A stretch of 64,000 bases of DNA from Dickeya zeae NCPPB 2538 (GCF_000406165.1 NZ_CM001977.1:4112280-4176279); one strand, 5' to 3'. Positions 16,817 through 26,066 are shown, counted from the first letter of the stretch. A program made the numbers and translations. The notes: a model not told the origin generated them from the letters alone.

Positions 16817-18999
16817 TACGCCTCCCTCACCAGATACAGGGTGGAGAGCGGCGGCAGTGTTAATACCAGCGATTGTGGCCGGGAATGACTGCCGACCGCT
16901 TCACTGCGTACCAATCCCTGATTGCCACTATTGCTGCCGTGATAATGCATGGAGTCGGTATTCAGCACTTCACGCCATTGCCCCGGCTGATTGATACCGA
17001 CGCGATATCCGTCCCTCGGCACCGGCGTAAAGTTGCTGATAATCAGCATTTCATTGCCGTCGGCATCGCGCCGGATAAAGGCAAAGACCGAATTCTCGCG
17101 GTCGTCTACCACCACCCATTCGAATCCCTGATGCAGGTAATCGCATTGATAAAGCGGCGGGTGTTGGCGATAGCAATGGTTGAGGTCGCGCACCAGTTGC
17201 TGTACTCCGGCATGCCAGCCTTCAGGCTCATCCAACAGATGCCAGTCGAGGCTGGTGTCGTGGTTCCATTCTCGCCCTTGCGCAAACTCGCTGCCCATAA
17301 ACAGCAGTTTCTTGCCGGGATACGCCCACATAAAACCGTAATAGGCGCGCAGGTTGGCGAACTTCTGCCAGGCATCGCCCGGCATCCGGTCCAGCAAAGA
17401 ACGCTTGCCGTGCACCACCTCATCGTGTGACAGCGGCAGGACGAAGTTCTCGCTGTAGGCATACAGCATGCCGAAGGTCAGCAGGTCGTGGTGGTATTTG
17501 CGATGCACCGGGTCCTGTTGCATGTAGGCCAGCGAGTCATGCATCCAGCCCATGTTCCATTTGTAGTGAAAACCTAACCCGCCATGCTCCGGCGGCAGTG
17601 TCACCCCGGCATAATCGGTAGATTCTTCGGCGATGGTGACCGCACCGGCACGGTGCTGACCCAGCATCTGGTTGGTGTAACGCAGAAAACCGATCGCCTC
17701 CAGGTTTTCCTTACCCCCGTAGTGGTTCGGCACCCACTCGCCGTCACGGCGACTGTAGTCCCGGTAAATCATCGACGCCACCGCGTCCACCCGCAGCCCG
17801 TCGACGCCAAACCGTTCGGTCCAGTACAGCGCGTTACCCGCCAGATAGTTACGCACTTCGTGGCGGTCAAAGTTATAAATCAGCGTGTTCCAGTCCTGGT
17901 GGTAACCCTCTTTCGGGTCGGCATATTCGTACAAGGCGGTGCCGTCAAACCGCGCCAGCCCGTAACTGTCGGTCGGGAAATGGCCGGACACCCAATCCAG
18001 CAGCACATTGATGCCCGCTTCATGAAACGCATTGACCAGATAACGGAAATCCTCCGGTGAGCCGAAACGGCGGGTCGGTGCATACAGCCCCAATGGTTGA
18101 TAGCCCCAACTGCCGTCAAACGGATGTTCATGCACCGGCATCAGCTCAACATGGGTAAAGCCCATTTCTTTCACATAAGGCACCAGTTGGTCCGCCAGTT
18201 CACGGTAGCTGAGCCAGAAATTGTTGTCGGTATGCCGCCGCCATGACCCCAGATGCACCTCGTAAATGGAAATCGGCGACTGCAAATCGTTGGCGGATTG
18301 CCGCGCCTCATCCACCGGCAGCGCAGGCGGCAGCCCACTCACCACCGAGGCGGTATCCGGGCGCATCTGTGAGGCAAAGGCATACGGGTCGGATTTCACC
18401 AGCACATTGCCGTAGCAATCGATAATTTCGAATTTGTACAGTTGCCCCACCCCAACGCCTGGGACAAACAGCTCCCACACGCCGTTCTCACGCCGCAAAC
18501 GCATCGGATGGCGACGCCCATCCCAAAAATTGAAATCGCCCACCACTGATACCCGCTGGGCATTCGGTGCCCAGACGGCAAAACAGGTGCCCTCAACGCC
18601 ATCCAGCGTGGACGGATGTGCACCCAGTGTTTCAAACGGTCGTAAATGGCGCCCCTCCGCCAGTAACCAAATATCCAACTCCTGCAATAACGGGCCAAAC
18701 CGATAAGGGTCATCAATGACATACGTCTCCTGCTGCCAGGTGACCGCCAGCCGATAGCTGAATGGCTTTTTGCGACGAGGAATCACTGAAGCGAAAAAAC
18801 CGCGTGGGTCCCGACACTGTAAGTGCGCCACTTTGCGTCCGCTGTGTGCATCCACCACGTGAACCTCACTGGCGTCTGGAAGCAGTGCGCGTACTTCCAG
18901 CCCTGACGATGTGACGTGCATACCCAATACTGCAAAAGGATCGGCGTAATGGCCGGAAAAAAGGAGATTAATGATGTTCCGATCGGAAAATCCTGACAT
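16816..18999 (-). CDS. glgB: 1,4-alpha-glucan branching enzyme GlgB
   Basis: Introduces alpha-1,6 branches into glycogen. The 727-aa product (E. coli 728) has the N1 and CBM48 modules (HADPFAVLGMH-type segment SGHYADPFAVLGMH; VWAPNAQRVSVVGDFNFWDG) and then the GH13 barrel: WVSGHFPTD, nucleophile Asp in VDGLRVDAVASM, acid/base Glu in TIAEESTDY, and LPLSHDEVVHGKRSL. These correspond to Asp405 and Glu458 of E. coli. The ATG at 18999 follows AGAGGACGG. First gene of glgBXCAP; asd, its usual upstream neighbour, is displaced by an inserted kinase/csp/nikR segment. Confidence 0.97.
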   Translation of the reverse strand: MSGFSDRNIINLLFSGHYADPFAVLGMHVTSSGLEVRALLPDASEVHVVDAHSGRKVAHLQCRDPRGFFASVIPRRKKPFSYRLAVTWQQETYVIDDPYRFGPLLQELDIWLLAEGRHLRPFETLGAHPSTLDGVEGTCFAVWAPNAQRVSVVGDFNFWDGRRHPMRLRRENGVWELFVPGVGVGQLYKFEIIDCYGNVLVKSDPYAFASQMRPDTASVVSGLPPALPVDEARQSANDLQSPISIYEVHLGSWRRHTDNNFWLSYRELADQLVPYVKEMGFTHVELMPVHEHPFDGSWGYQPLGLYAPTRRFGSPEDFRYLVNAFHEAGINVLLDWVSGHFPTDSYGLARFDGTALYEYADPKEGYHQDWNTLIYNFDRHEVRNYLAGNALYWTERFGVDGLRVDAVASMIYRDYSRRDGEWVPNHYGGKENLEAIGFLRYTNQMLGQHRAGAVTIAEESTDYAGVTLPPEHGGLGFHYKWNMGWMHDSLAYMQQDPVHRKYHHDLLTFGMLYAYSENFVLPLSHDEVVHGKRSLLDRMPGDAWQKFANLRAYYGFMWAYPGKKLLFMGSEFAQGREWNHDTSLDWHLLDEPEGWHAGVQQLVRDLNHCYRQHPPLYQCDYLHQGFEWVVVDDRENSVFAFIRRDADGNEMLIISNFTPVPRDGYRVGINQPGQWREVLNTDSMHYHGSNSGNQGLVRSEAVGSHSRPQSLVLTLPPLSTLYLVREA

Positions 19000-19379
19000 G
19001 GCATCCGTCCTCTGAATTAACCATCTGAATAAAGTAAAGATGTTAAAGAGACAGGTCACTTCTTCAGCACTCTTATTGGTATGCGAATGCCCTGAGTCAA
19101 TAACAGAAAAGGAACCAGCCTGACCCCCATAAAAAGAGAGCCGACCTGAGAAGGTGCAACAGCACCGTAATAGTTGATGCTGAAAAGTATTCTTCAGGTA
19201 AGCCTAAGATTCAGCTTAGTCAAGAAAAGAGAAAATATTTGAGATATTGGATAAATTTTTACTTCCAACAACCATAAGAAAAAATAATTAATCATAGCGT
19301 TAGCGAATATTGATCTTGTTCGGGTTACCTTGGTGTACAACACGTAGAATTGCTTGATCCAACAGGGAGGTGTGTGGAG
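19000..19379. other. Divergent intergenic region between glgB and the BtsS-like kinase gene
   Basis: About 380 AT-rich bases that must hold the glgB promoter (leftward) and the kinase promoter (rightward). A short inverted repeat, CTAAG-ATTCAG-CTTAG, is visible near 19205. I could not recognise a CRP site or place promoter hexamers with confidence, and I see no gene or RNA here. Confidence 0.6.
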
Positions 19380-21065
19380 ATGGTCAGCCAGGTTGATTTG
19401 ATTCTGTCATTGCTACAACAAACGTGCGTCTATCTGGTTATCGCATATTTGCTGAGCAAAACACCGCTGTTCATTCCGTTGACGCAGGTTACCCTTCATC
19501 TGCCGCATAAATTGATCTGCTATCTGACGTTTTCCATGTTTTGCATTCTCGGCACCTACTTCGGCCTGCATATTGACGACTCCATCGCCAATACCCGCGC
19601 CATCGGCGCGCTATTGGGCGGCGTACTGGGAGGGCCGACGGTCGGCGTACTGGTGGGGTTAACCGGTGGCCTGCACCGTTATTCATTAGGCGGTATGACC
19701 GCACTGGCATGCATGGTGTCCACCATCATGGAAGGATTGGCCGGTGGCCTGCTACACCGTTATATGCTGCGTCGCCACCGTATCGATCTGTTGTTTCAGC
19801 CGTTGGTTATCGCGGCTGTCACTTTGCTGGTGGAAATAGTGCAGATGAGCATCATCCTGCTGTTGTCGCGCCCATTTGGCGAAGCGCTGACGCTGGTTAA
19901 GAGCATCGCGTTGCCGATGATCATCACCAACAGTATCGGGGCGGCCATGTTCATGCGGATCCTGCTGGACAGGCGAGCCATGTTTGAGAAATACACCTCG
20001 GCGTTTTCTGCGCGTGCTTTGCAGATTGCGGCAAGGGCGGAAGGGGTATTACGGGAAGGGTTTAATCCGGATACCAGCCTGCGGGTGGCCAGGATCTTGT
20101 ATGAAGAACTGGGGGTTGGTGCCGTCGCCATCACCGATCGGGAAAAGCTGCTGGCTTTTGTCGGCACAGGCGATGATCACCACACCGCCGGTTCGCTGAT
20201 TACATCGTCCTATACCCATCAGGCTATCGACAGTAATCAAGTGGTGTATGCTGACGGTAACGAAGTACCTTTTTGCTGCCCGCTGTCGTCACACTGCAAA
20301 CTGGGGTCTACGCTGGTTATCCCACTGCGTGGCGAAGAGCAGCGGGTTATCGGCACCATCAAACTGTATGAACCGAAAAACAAGTTATTCTCCAGCATAA
20401 ACCGCACGCTGGGGGAAGGTATCGGCCATTTGCTGTCGGCTCAAATTTTCGCGGGTCGTTTCGAGCAGCAAAAGCAGTTGCTGGCACAATCCGAAATTAA
20501 ACTTCTGCATGCGCAGGTGAACCCCCATTTCCTGTTTAACACCCTCAATACCTTATCGTCGATTATCCGCCGCAATCCGGATCAGGCCCGTCAGTTGGTG
20601 TTATCGCTCTCAACCTTTTTTCGTAAGAACCTCAAACGCAGCGGTGATGAAGTCGCGCTCAGTGATGAGCTGGAGCACATCAACGCCTATCTTGATATTG
20701 AAAAGGCCCGTTTCGCCAATCTGCTGACGGTGGACATCGCCGTTCCAACATCGCTCAAGGCCGCCAGATTACCCGCCTTTTCCCTGCAACCGCTGGTGGA
20801 AAACGCCATCAAGCACGGCATCGCCCACATGCTGGATAACGGTTATTTGCGCATTGATGCCCGTACTCACGCCAATATGCTGGAGCTCACGATAGAGGAT
20901 AACGCCGGGGCTTATTACCCCCGCAACGGTAGCGACGGGCTGGGGATGAATCTGGTAGACCGGCGCATCAAGGCGCGCTACGGCCATCATTACGGCATCA
21001 CGGTTACCAGCGAGCCGGAACGCTTTACCCGCGTTCGGGTACGGGTGCCGCTGAGGGTGGGATAA
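19380..21065 (+). CDS. btsS: BtsS-like (LytS family) sensor histidine kinase
   Basis: A membrane histidine kinase resembling E. coli BtsS (YehU), which senses extracellular pyruvate, and of identical length (561 aa). The N-terminal LYT sensor has multiple helices with FGLHIDDSIANTRAIGALLG and GLTGGLHRYSLGGMTALACM. A GAF-like domain follows (FSARALQIAARAEGVL to SSINRTLGEGIGHLLSAQI). The phospho-acceptor His is in LLHAQVNPHFLFNTLNTLSS (about residue 380) and a HATPase lobe is at the end (LQPLVENAIKHG, GLGMNLVDRR). The ATG at 19380 follows AGGGAGG; the in-frame TTG at 19350 is unlikely. BtsR, its LytTR response-regulator partner and normally adjacent, is absent here. Confidence 0.88.
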   Translation: MVSQVDLILSLLQQTCVYLVIAYLLSKTPLFIPLTQVTLHLPHKLICYLTFSMFCILGTYFGLHIDDSIANTRAIGALLGGVLGGPTVGVLVGLTGGLHRYSLGGMTALACMVSTIMEGLAGGLLHRYMLRRHRIDLLFQPLVIAAVTLLVEIVQMSIILLLSRPFGEALTLVKSIALPMIITNSIGAAMFMRILLDRRAMFEKYTSAFSARALQIAARAEGVLREGFNPDTSLRVARILYEELGVGAVAITDREKLLAFVGTGDDHHTAGSLITSSYTHQAIDSNQVVYADGNEVPFCCPLSSHCKLGSTLVIPLRGEEQRVIGTIKLYEPKNKLFSSINRTLGEGIGHLLSAQIFAGRFEQQKQLLAQSEIKLLHAQVNPHFLFNTLNTLSSIIRRNPDQARQLVLSLSTFFRKNLKRSGDEVALSDELEHINAYLDIEKARFANLLTVDIAVPTSLKAARLPAFSLQPLVENAIKHGIAHMLDNGYLRIDARTHANMLELTIEDNAGAYYPRNGSDGLGMNLVDRRIKARYGHHYGITVTSEPERFTRVRVRVPLRVG

Positions 21066-21144
21066 GAGCGTGTCAGGCGGGTGCAGTCATACTCATACCT
21101 GAAATAAAACACATACCGAAATAAAACTCACGCCTGAAATAAAA

Positions 21145-21170
21145 AACGGCTTCCCCTGGGGGAAGCCGTT
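21145..21170. terminator. Bidirectional terminator between btsS-like gene and csp
   Basis: AACGGCTTCCC (21145-21155) and GGGAAGCCGTT (21160-21170) form a perfect 11-bp stem with a 4-nt loop, preceded by an A-run (T-run for the leftward csp transcript) and followed by CTT. Confidence 0.8.
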
Positions 21171-21253
21171 CTTAGGCTGATCTCGGCATCACATCACCTC
21201 ACTGCTCCGGCTAACGCCATCTTCGCTATCGTCGGTGAGGATGACCCGGGAAA

Positions 21254-21466
21254 TTACAGCCCGACTACGTTCTCAGCAGAAGGACCTTTCGGACCGTTGC
21301 CGATAACGAATTCTACTTTCTGGCCTTCGTACAGCGTTTTGAAGCTGTCGCTCTGAATTGCAGAGAAGTGTACGAATACGTCTTTGCTGCCATCAGCCGG
21401 GCTGATAAAGCCAAAACCTTTAGATTCGTTAAACCATTTTACTGAACCAGTCATTTTATTAGACAT
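21254..21466 (-). CDS. CspA-family cold-shock protein (RNA chaperone)
   Basis: A 70-aa cold-shock domain protein that binds single-stranded RNA and DNA and melts mRNA structure. RNP1 is KGFGFISP and RNP2 is VFVHFSAI, in MSNKMTGSVKWFNESKGFGF and DGSKDVFVHFSAI. It is closest in length and sequence to CspA/CspB/CspG. The start at 21466 has GAGG 7 bases upstream; the frame stays open for 57 codons further but that segment is the structured leader, not coding. It stands alone between the BtsS-like kinase and nikR. Confidence 0.93.
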   Translation of the reverse strand: MSNKMTGSVKWFNESKGFGFISPADGSKDVFVHFSAIQSDSFKTLYEGQKVEFVIGNGPKGPSAENVVGL

Positions 21467-21643
21467 CATATTACCTCGTAATTTTTTCCAGCCCATTTGA
21501 GGGCAACAGGGGTCTGCAATGCAGGAAATACTTATGAGCAAGAAAAAAAGAGATTCAGGGGAAGTGATATCAGGGATAACGCTTGGACTGAGGACTACTT
21601 TAGTAAAATGCTTTGCATAAATAGGTCTGACTAACAAACCGTG
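21467..21643 (-). promoter_or_regulatory. cspA-type 5' leader with cold box (RNA thermosensor)
   Basis: Reading the minus strand, the leader begins ACGGTTTGTTAGTCAGACC (21642-21624), close to the ACGGTTTGACGTACAGACC start of E. coli cspA mRNA including its cold box. The following bases and the length (about 175 nt to the ATG) also fit a cspA-type leader, which refolds with temperature to control translation. The transcription start near 21643 is inferred from this similarity. Confidence 0.7.
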
Positions 21644-21838
21644 CGGCTATTAACGCATTCATCAGGCATGAAAGCAAGCGTTATATATTATTTCGGCGGG
21701 AAAATATTTTATATTATTTATAATTCATGCAGTTAATGAGTCGGCCTCGGCGATTTTTCACCTTGTGCCAACCACCGCTAACGCCAGCCGACCCGCAAAC
21801 TGGCTTAACAATACACCGGTGTTGCTGCATGTATTCCG

Positions 21839-22258
21839 TTATTCCTTAGCGGCGGCCTGCTCCATCGGGATCAGATTCAGCTGCCCGTGACGCACCCCTG
21901 TCTGAGCGATGACCGACGCGGCAAACAGCTCTACACGCTCGGTGGGGCCACGCAAAATCACGGTTTCCACACATTCGTCATGACTGAGGTGGGTGTGCAT
22001 GGTGGACACCGTCAGGTGATGATGTTCATGCTGCATACCGGCCAGTCGGCTCGACAACTGACGCTCATGATGGTCATACACATAGCTCAGCACCGCCACG
22101 CACTCGGCGTCTTTATCCTGCGCTACCGTCATTTCGCCCAATTCACGCCGCAACATATCGCGAAACGCTTCCGACCGGTTGGCATAGCCTTTTCGCAGCA
22201 TCAGTGCATCCAACGCCTCAGCCAGCGGGTCATCCAGAGAAATCGTCAATCGTTGCAT
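21839..22258 (-). CDS. nikR: Nickel-responsive regulator NikR
   Basis: A 139-aa ribbon-helix-helix repressor of nickel uptake. Residues 1-45 form the RHH DNA-binding part (MQRLTISLDDPLAEALDALM, NRSEAFRDMLRREL). The ACT-like metal domain carries the high-affinity nickel ligands equivalent to His76, His87, His89 and Cys95 of E. coli, here His77, His88, His90 and Cys96 (QHEHHH and MHTHLSHDEC). In E. coli it follows nikABCDE, but no nickel transporter gene is near. About 240 bp separate it from asd upstream. Its target must be elsewhere. Confidence 0.95.
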   Translation of the reverse strand: MQRLTISLDDPLAEALDALMLRKGYANRSEAFRDMLRRELGEMTVAQDKDAECVAVLSYVYDHHERQLSSRLAGMQHEHHHLTVSTMHTHLSHDECVETVILRGPTERVELFAASVIAQTGVRHGQLNLIPMEQAAAKE

Positions 22259-22463
22259 GTCAGCCTCACAAAAAAAGCGAAAAAAATCCTCCGACGTGGT
22301 GTCACGCAGGCCGTTCCATTATGCCGGGGTTCATCATGATGATCGTGATTCAGCGCAAAACGGCGCTCAAATCCCTGATGGACAAATAAGAATGGACAAG
22401 ACCGCACACCATTGCCAGAAAAAGATCATCGCCGCCTGAGGCGGGTGACCGAGGGATAACAGT

Positions 22464-22488
22464 AAAACGCGCCCAACGGGCGCGTTTT
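22464..22488 (-). terminator. Terminator of asd
   Basis: AAAACGCGCCC (22464-22474) and GGGCGCGTTTT (22478-22488) form a perfect 11-bp stem with a 3-nt loop just past the asd stop, with T-rich flanks. The remaining 22259-22463 contains nothing else I can name apart from a 12-bp palindrome TCATCATGATGA (22331-22342). Confidence 0.8.
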
Positions 22489-22501
22489 AGCAGGAAGGAG
22501 A

Positions 22502-23602
22502 TTACAACAGGATACGCAGCATGCGGCGCAGCGGTTCGGCAGCGCCCCACAACAGCTGGTCACCGACGGTGAAAGCGGACAGGTACTGCGGCCCCATATT
22601 CAGTTTACGCAGACGACCCACCGGGGTAGACAACGTACCGGTCACCGCTGCCGGAGTCAGTTCACGCATGGTGATTTCGCGGTCATTCGGCACCACTTTC
22701 ACCCAATCATTGTGGGTAGCCAGCATGTGCTCGATTTCCGGAATCGACACATCTTTTTTCAGCTTCAGCGTGAACGCCTGGCTGTGGCAGCGCAGCGCGC
22801 CGATACGCACGCACAACCCATCCACCGGAATGGTGCTGGCGGTATTCAGAATCTTGTTGGTTTCGGCCTGGCCTTTCCACTCTTCACGGCTCTGACCGTT
22901 TTCCAGTTGTTTGTCGATCCACGGGATCAGGCTACCCGCCAACGGCACACCGAAGTTTTCCACATCCAGACCGCCGCGTGACAATGCCGTCACTTTGCGC
23001 TCGATATCCAGAATGGCGGAAGCCGGGTCGCTCAGTTCAGCGGCGACTTCGGCGTTCAACTGGCCCATCTGAATCAGCAACTCACGCATATTGCGCGCAC
23101 CCGCGCCGGACGCTGCCTGATAGGTGGCAACGGATGCCCACTCCACCAGATCGTTGGCGAACAGGCCACCCAGCGACATCAACATCAGGCTGACGGTACA
23201 GTTACCACCGACAAACGTTTTGATGCCTTTATCCAGACCTGACTGGATAACACCGTGGTTAACCGGGTCCAGAATAATAATCGCATCATCTTTCATGCGC
23301 AGAGAAGATGCTGCGTCGATCCAGTACCCTTGCCAGCCACTTTCACGCAGCTTTGGGTAAATTTCATTGGTATAATCGCCGCCCTGACAGGTGATGATAA
23401 TATCCAGCGCGCGCAGCGCGTCGAGATTGTAGGCATCCTGCAGGACACCCTGCTGGCCGCCCAACGCCGGTGCTGGCTGACCGTGCTGTGACGTAGAAAA
23501 GAATACCGGGCGGATTAAATCAAAATCGCGTTCTTCCACCATGCGCTGCATGAGTACCGAACCGACCATTCCGCGCCAGCCAACAAAACCAACATTTTTC
23601 AT
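22502..23602 (-). CDS. asd: Aspartate-semialdehyde dehydrogenase Asd
   Basis: Reduces aspartyl-4-phosphate to aspartate semialdehyde with NADPH, at the branch to lysine/diaminopimelate, methionine and threonine. The 366-aa product has the NADP motif GFVGWRGMVGSVLMQRM, the catalytic Cys in FVGGNCTVSLMLMSLGG (about residue 135) and the active-site His in VGALRCHSQAFTLKLKK. The ATG at 23602 (MKNVGFVGW) has AGGA upstream and matches E. coli; nine in-frame upstream codons are not conserved. It is transcribed alone and ends at a strong hairpin. In E. coli it abuts glgB; here about 3.5 kb of other genes intervene. Confidence 0.97.
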   Translation of the reverse strand: MKNVGFVGWRGMVGSVLMQRMVEERDFDLIRPVFFSTSQHGQPAPALGGQQGVLQDAYNLDALRALDIIITCQGGDYTNEIYPKLRESGWQGYWIDAASSLRMKDDAIIILDPVNHGVIQSGLDKGIKTFVGGNCTVSLMLMSLGGLFANDLVEWASVATYQAASGAGARNMRELLIQMGQLNAEVAAELSDPASAILDIERKVTALSRGGLDVENFGVPLAGSLIPWIDKQLENGQSREEWKGQAETNKILNTASTIPVDGLCVRIGALRCHSQAFTLKLKKDVSIPEIEHMLATHNDWVKVVPNDREITMRELTPAAVTGTLSTPVGRLRKLNMGPQYLSAFTVGDQLLWGAAEPLRRMLRILL

Positions 23603-23800
23603 GGTAACCGTCCTGCCTGGGGGTGACAAAAAGCAATCCGACTGCCGTTTCAGGCAGGGAGCATAGTTTTAAGTGATGTCTGTCAACCTTACAAAATGTA
23701 TCAGAAGTCGCAAGTGAATTTATTCGATGACTCAGACGTTTTCAGCAGCAGGCCTAATGTGCCTGCCAGAAGACGGGGATGAAAGGAGCTTACCGCCACC

Positions 23801-24394
23801 ATGACTGAAATGATCTCGGCAACCGTTCTGTTGCTGTTAATTATGGATCCGCTCGGCAACCTGCCGGTGTTTATGTCTGTTCTGAAACACCTGGATCCCA
23901 AACGGCGACGTGTGGTGCTGATTCGGGAGATGATCATCGCACTGGGGGTGATGCTGGTATTCCTGTTCGCTGGCGAGAAGATTCTGGCCATACTGAATCT
24001 GCGTACCGAAACCGTGTCCATTTCCGGCGGCATCGTGCTGTTTTTGATTGCCATCCGCATGATTTTCCCAACGCAGGAAGGCTTTACCAGTGGCTTACCC
24101 GCCGGTGATGAGCCGTTTCTGGTGCCGTTAGCTATTCCGATGGTGGCCGGGCCATCGATTCTGGCCGCACTGATGCTGCTTTCCCACCAGTACCCGAATC
24201 AATTGCCGCATCTGACACTGGCGCTGCTGATTGCCTGGGCCATTACCGTAGTCGTGCTGCTGCTATCAAATCTGTTCCTGCGGTTGTTGGGCGACAAAGG
24301 CGTCAATGCGTTGGAACGGCTGATGGGGCTGGTGTTGGTCATGCTCTCCACCCAGATGTTCCTGGACGGTATTCGGGCCTACCTGAAACTGTAG
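23801..24394 (+). CDS. yhgN: MarC-family inner membrane protein YhgN
   Basis: A 197-aa polytopic membrane protein with about six helices, the same length as E. coli YhgN. Recognisable segments are LLLIMDPLGNLPVFMSVLK, AIRMIFPTQEG, PLAIPMVAGPSILAALMLLS and LERLMGLVLVMLSTQMFLDG. The MarC/UPF0056 family is often listed as a putative antibiotic or amino-acid transporter, but its function is not established. It keeps its E. coli position between asd and the gluconate permease gene, divergent from asd. Confidence 0.9.
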   Translation: MTEMISATVLLLLIMDPLGNLPVFMSVLKHLDPKRRRVVLIREMIIALGVMLVFLFAGEKILAILNLRTETVSISGGIVLFLIAIRMIFPTQEGFTSGLPAGDEPFLVPLAIPMVAGPSILAALMLLSHQYPNQLPHLTLALLIAWAITVVVLLLSNLFLRLLGDKGVNALERLMGLVLVMLSTQMFLDGIRAYLKL

Positions 24395-24422
24395 CATCTG
24401 GTCGTTGTTGTCTCAGACCGCT

Positions 24423-24456
24423 CTCTCAGTCTCCCGCGCGTTGCGGAGACTGAGAG
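24423..24456. terminator. Hairpin between yhgN and gntT
   Basis: CTCTCAGTCTCC (24423-24434) pairs perfectly with GGAGACTGAGAG (24445-24456) around a 10-nt loop, between convergent genes. There is no clear T-tract. Confidence 0.55.
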
Positions 24457-24501
24457 AATAGGGTTACCGCCTGTCTGTCTTAATCACACCCTCTGTCTTC
24501 A

Positions 24502-25818
24502 TCACACCATGTAGCTCAACAGCAGGGTGCCGACCAGGCCACACACCGCGATAATGGTTTCCAGCGCTGACCATGACTTCAGTGTTTCCGGAATGCTCAG
24601 GTTGAAATACTCCTTGAACAGCCAGAAACCGGGGTCGTTGACGTGAGAAAAAATCACGCTGCCGGAACCGACCGCGATCACCATCAATTCCGGGCTGACG
24701 CCGCTGGTGGCAATAATCGGCGCCACAATCCCGCCCGCGGTCAGCGCGGCCACGGTGGCAGACCCTAATGCCAGGCGTAGCACGGCGGCGATAAGCCAAC
24801 CCAGCAGCAACGGTGACACGCTACTACCGTGCATCATACTGGCGATGTACTTGTCTACGCCGCTGTCGACCAGCACCTGTTTAAACGCGCCGCCGCCGCC
24901 GAGGATCAGCAACATCATGGCGATGATTTTAATCGAGTCGGTAATGGTGCCCATCACCTCATCCATGCTGCGGCCACGGTTCAGGCCGAAGGTAAAAATC
25001 GCGATCAGCACCGCAATCAGGGTCGCCATCACCGGGTCGCCGAAGAACTCGGCATACGACAACAATGCATGTCCCTTCGGTAATATCATTTCTGCCACGG
25101 CGCGCAGCGCCATCAGGATAACCGGCACCAGTGCAGTCATTACGCTGACGGCAAAGCCCGGCATTTCCTCTTCGGTGAACTGTTTCGGGTTATACAGCCC
25201 TTCCGGGATCGGCTTATCGATCTTTTTCAGAAAACGGGCGTAAACCGGCCCCGCCAGAATCACCGTCGGGATCCCCAGCAACGTACCGTAGAGCAGGGTT
25301 TTACCCATGTCGGCATGGAATAGCGAGGCAATCGCTGTCGGCCCCGGATGCGGCGGCAGAAAACCGTGAGTGACGGATAACGCCGCTGCCATTGGCACAC
25401 CGGCATACAGCAGCGGAATACGGGCGGAAGCCACAATGCTGAACACCAGCGGCAACAGCAGCACAAACCCCACTTCATAGAACAGCGCGAAACCGACGGT
25501 AAACCCGGTCAGTACTATCGCCCACTGGATATGTTTACGACCAAAGCGCTGAATCAGCGTGGTGGCGATCCGCTGTGCACCGCCGCAGTCCGCCAGCAAT
25601 TTCCCCAGCATAGCGCCAAATCCCATGATCAGCGCCAGGCTACCCAGTGTACCGCCCACCCCGTTTTTGATGGAGGTCATCACTTTTTGCACCGGCATTC
25701 CCTGCATGACGCCCACAGCCAGTGCAACCAGAATCAGTGCGATAAAACCATTCAGTTTAAAGCGGATCATCAGCACCAACAGCAGTGCGACACCCACAGC
25801 GACAATCACGAGTGGCAT
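24502..25818 (-). CDS. gntT: Gluconate permease, GntT type
   Basis: An inner-membrane gluconate:H+ symporter of the GntP family. The 438-aa product has the length and sequence of E. coli GntT (MPLVIVAVGVALLLVLMIRF, GGVGGTLGSLALIMGFGAML-type segment, SVTHGFLPPHPGPTAIA, GGGGAFKQVLVDSG, GSGSVIFSHVNDPGFWLFKE) and is closer to GntT than to GntU, although it sits at the gntU position between yhgN and gntK. The ATG at 25818 follows GGAGAG. It is divergent from gntK and probably shares the GntR/CRP control region. Confidence 0.93.
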   Translation of the reverse strand: MPLVIVAVGVALLLVLMIRFKLNGFIALILVALAVGVMQGMPVQKVMTSIKNGVGGTLGSLALIMGFGAMLGKLLADCGGAQRIATTLIQRFGRKHIQWAIVLTGFTVGFALFYEVGFVLLLPLVFSIVASARIPLLYAGVPMAAALSVTHGFLPPHPGPTAIASLFHADMGKTLLYGTLLGIPTVILAGPVYARFLKKIDKPIPEGLYNPKQFTEEEMPGFAVSVMTALVPVILMALRAVAEMILPKGHALLSYAEFFGDPVMATLIAVLIAIFTFGLNRGRSMDEVMGTITDSIKIIAMMLLILGGGGAFKQVLVDSGVDKYIASMMHGSSVSPLLLGWLIAAVLRLALGSATVAALTAGGIVAPIIATSGVSPELMVIAVGSGSVIFSHVNDPGFWLFKEYFNLSIPETLKSWSALETIIAVCGLVGTLLLSYMV

Positions 25819-26013
25819 AACTCTCTCCGGCAACCCCTGCCTGCGCGAGCCGGGCAACGACAGGGGATTTTCTTATGTTTTGCGAAGGCTCCCGGTGTGA
25901 CATCGACGCCTTCGCTACAGTAGTGGCGTACCTGCGTCGTGACAGGCATGCATCGTTGCATCCCGTCGGGAGCGCATTCACCCAATGTGATGGCTGTCAT
26001 GTGGCGACTATCG

Positions 26014-26029
26014 CGTGACAACTATCACA
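26014..26029. promoter_or_regulatory. CRP site in the gntT-gntK intergenic region
   Basis: CGTGA-CAACTA-TCACA matches 9 of 10 CRP half-site positions with the 6-bp spacer. A second 9/10 match, TGTGA-TGGCTG-TCATG, lies at 25986-26001. Both are centred so that they could activate the leftward gntT promoter or the rightward gntK promoter; gluconate genes are known to be CRP-dependent. Confidence 0.6.
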
Positions 26030-26036
26030 ATGCACG

Positions 26037-26066
26037 ATGTTACCGGTATCATGATACCGGTAACAT
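26037..26066. promoter_or_regulatory. Double overlapping GntR operator (perfect 30-bp palindrome)
   Basis: Two GntR operators (E. coli consensus ATGTTACCGGTAACAT) overlap by two bases: ATGTTACCGGTATCAT at 26037-26052 and ATGATACCGGTAACAT at 26051-26066. Each differs from consensus at one position, in mirror image, so the whole 30 bp is one perfect palindrome. It lies 59 bp before the gntK start and about 220 bp from gntT. Confidence 0.9.

Noticed and set aside
21467..21637. 57-codon N-terminal extension of the cold-shock protein
   Set aside because: It coincides with the cold-box leader; the downstream ATG has the proper SD and gives a canonical 70-residue protein.
22331..22342. TCATCATGATGA palindrome between nikR and asd as a NikR operator
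   Set aside because: NikR operators have half-sites separated by 16 bp; this compact palindrome does not fit and may be chance.
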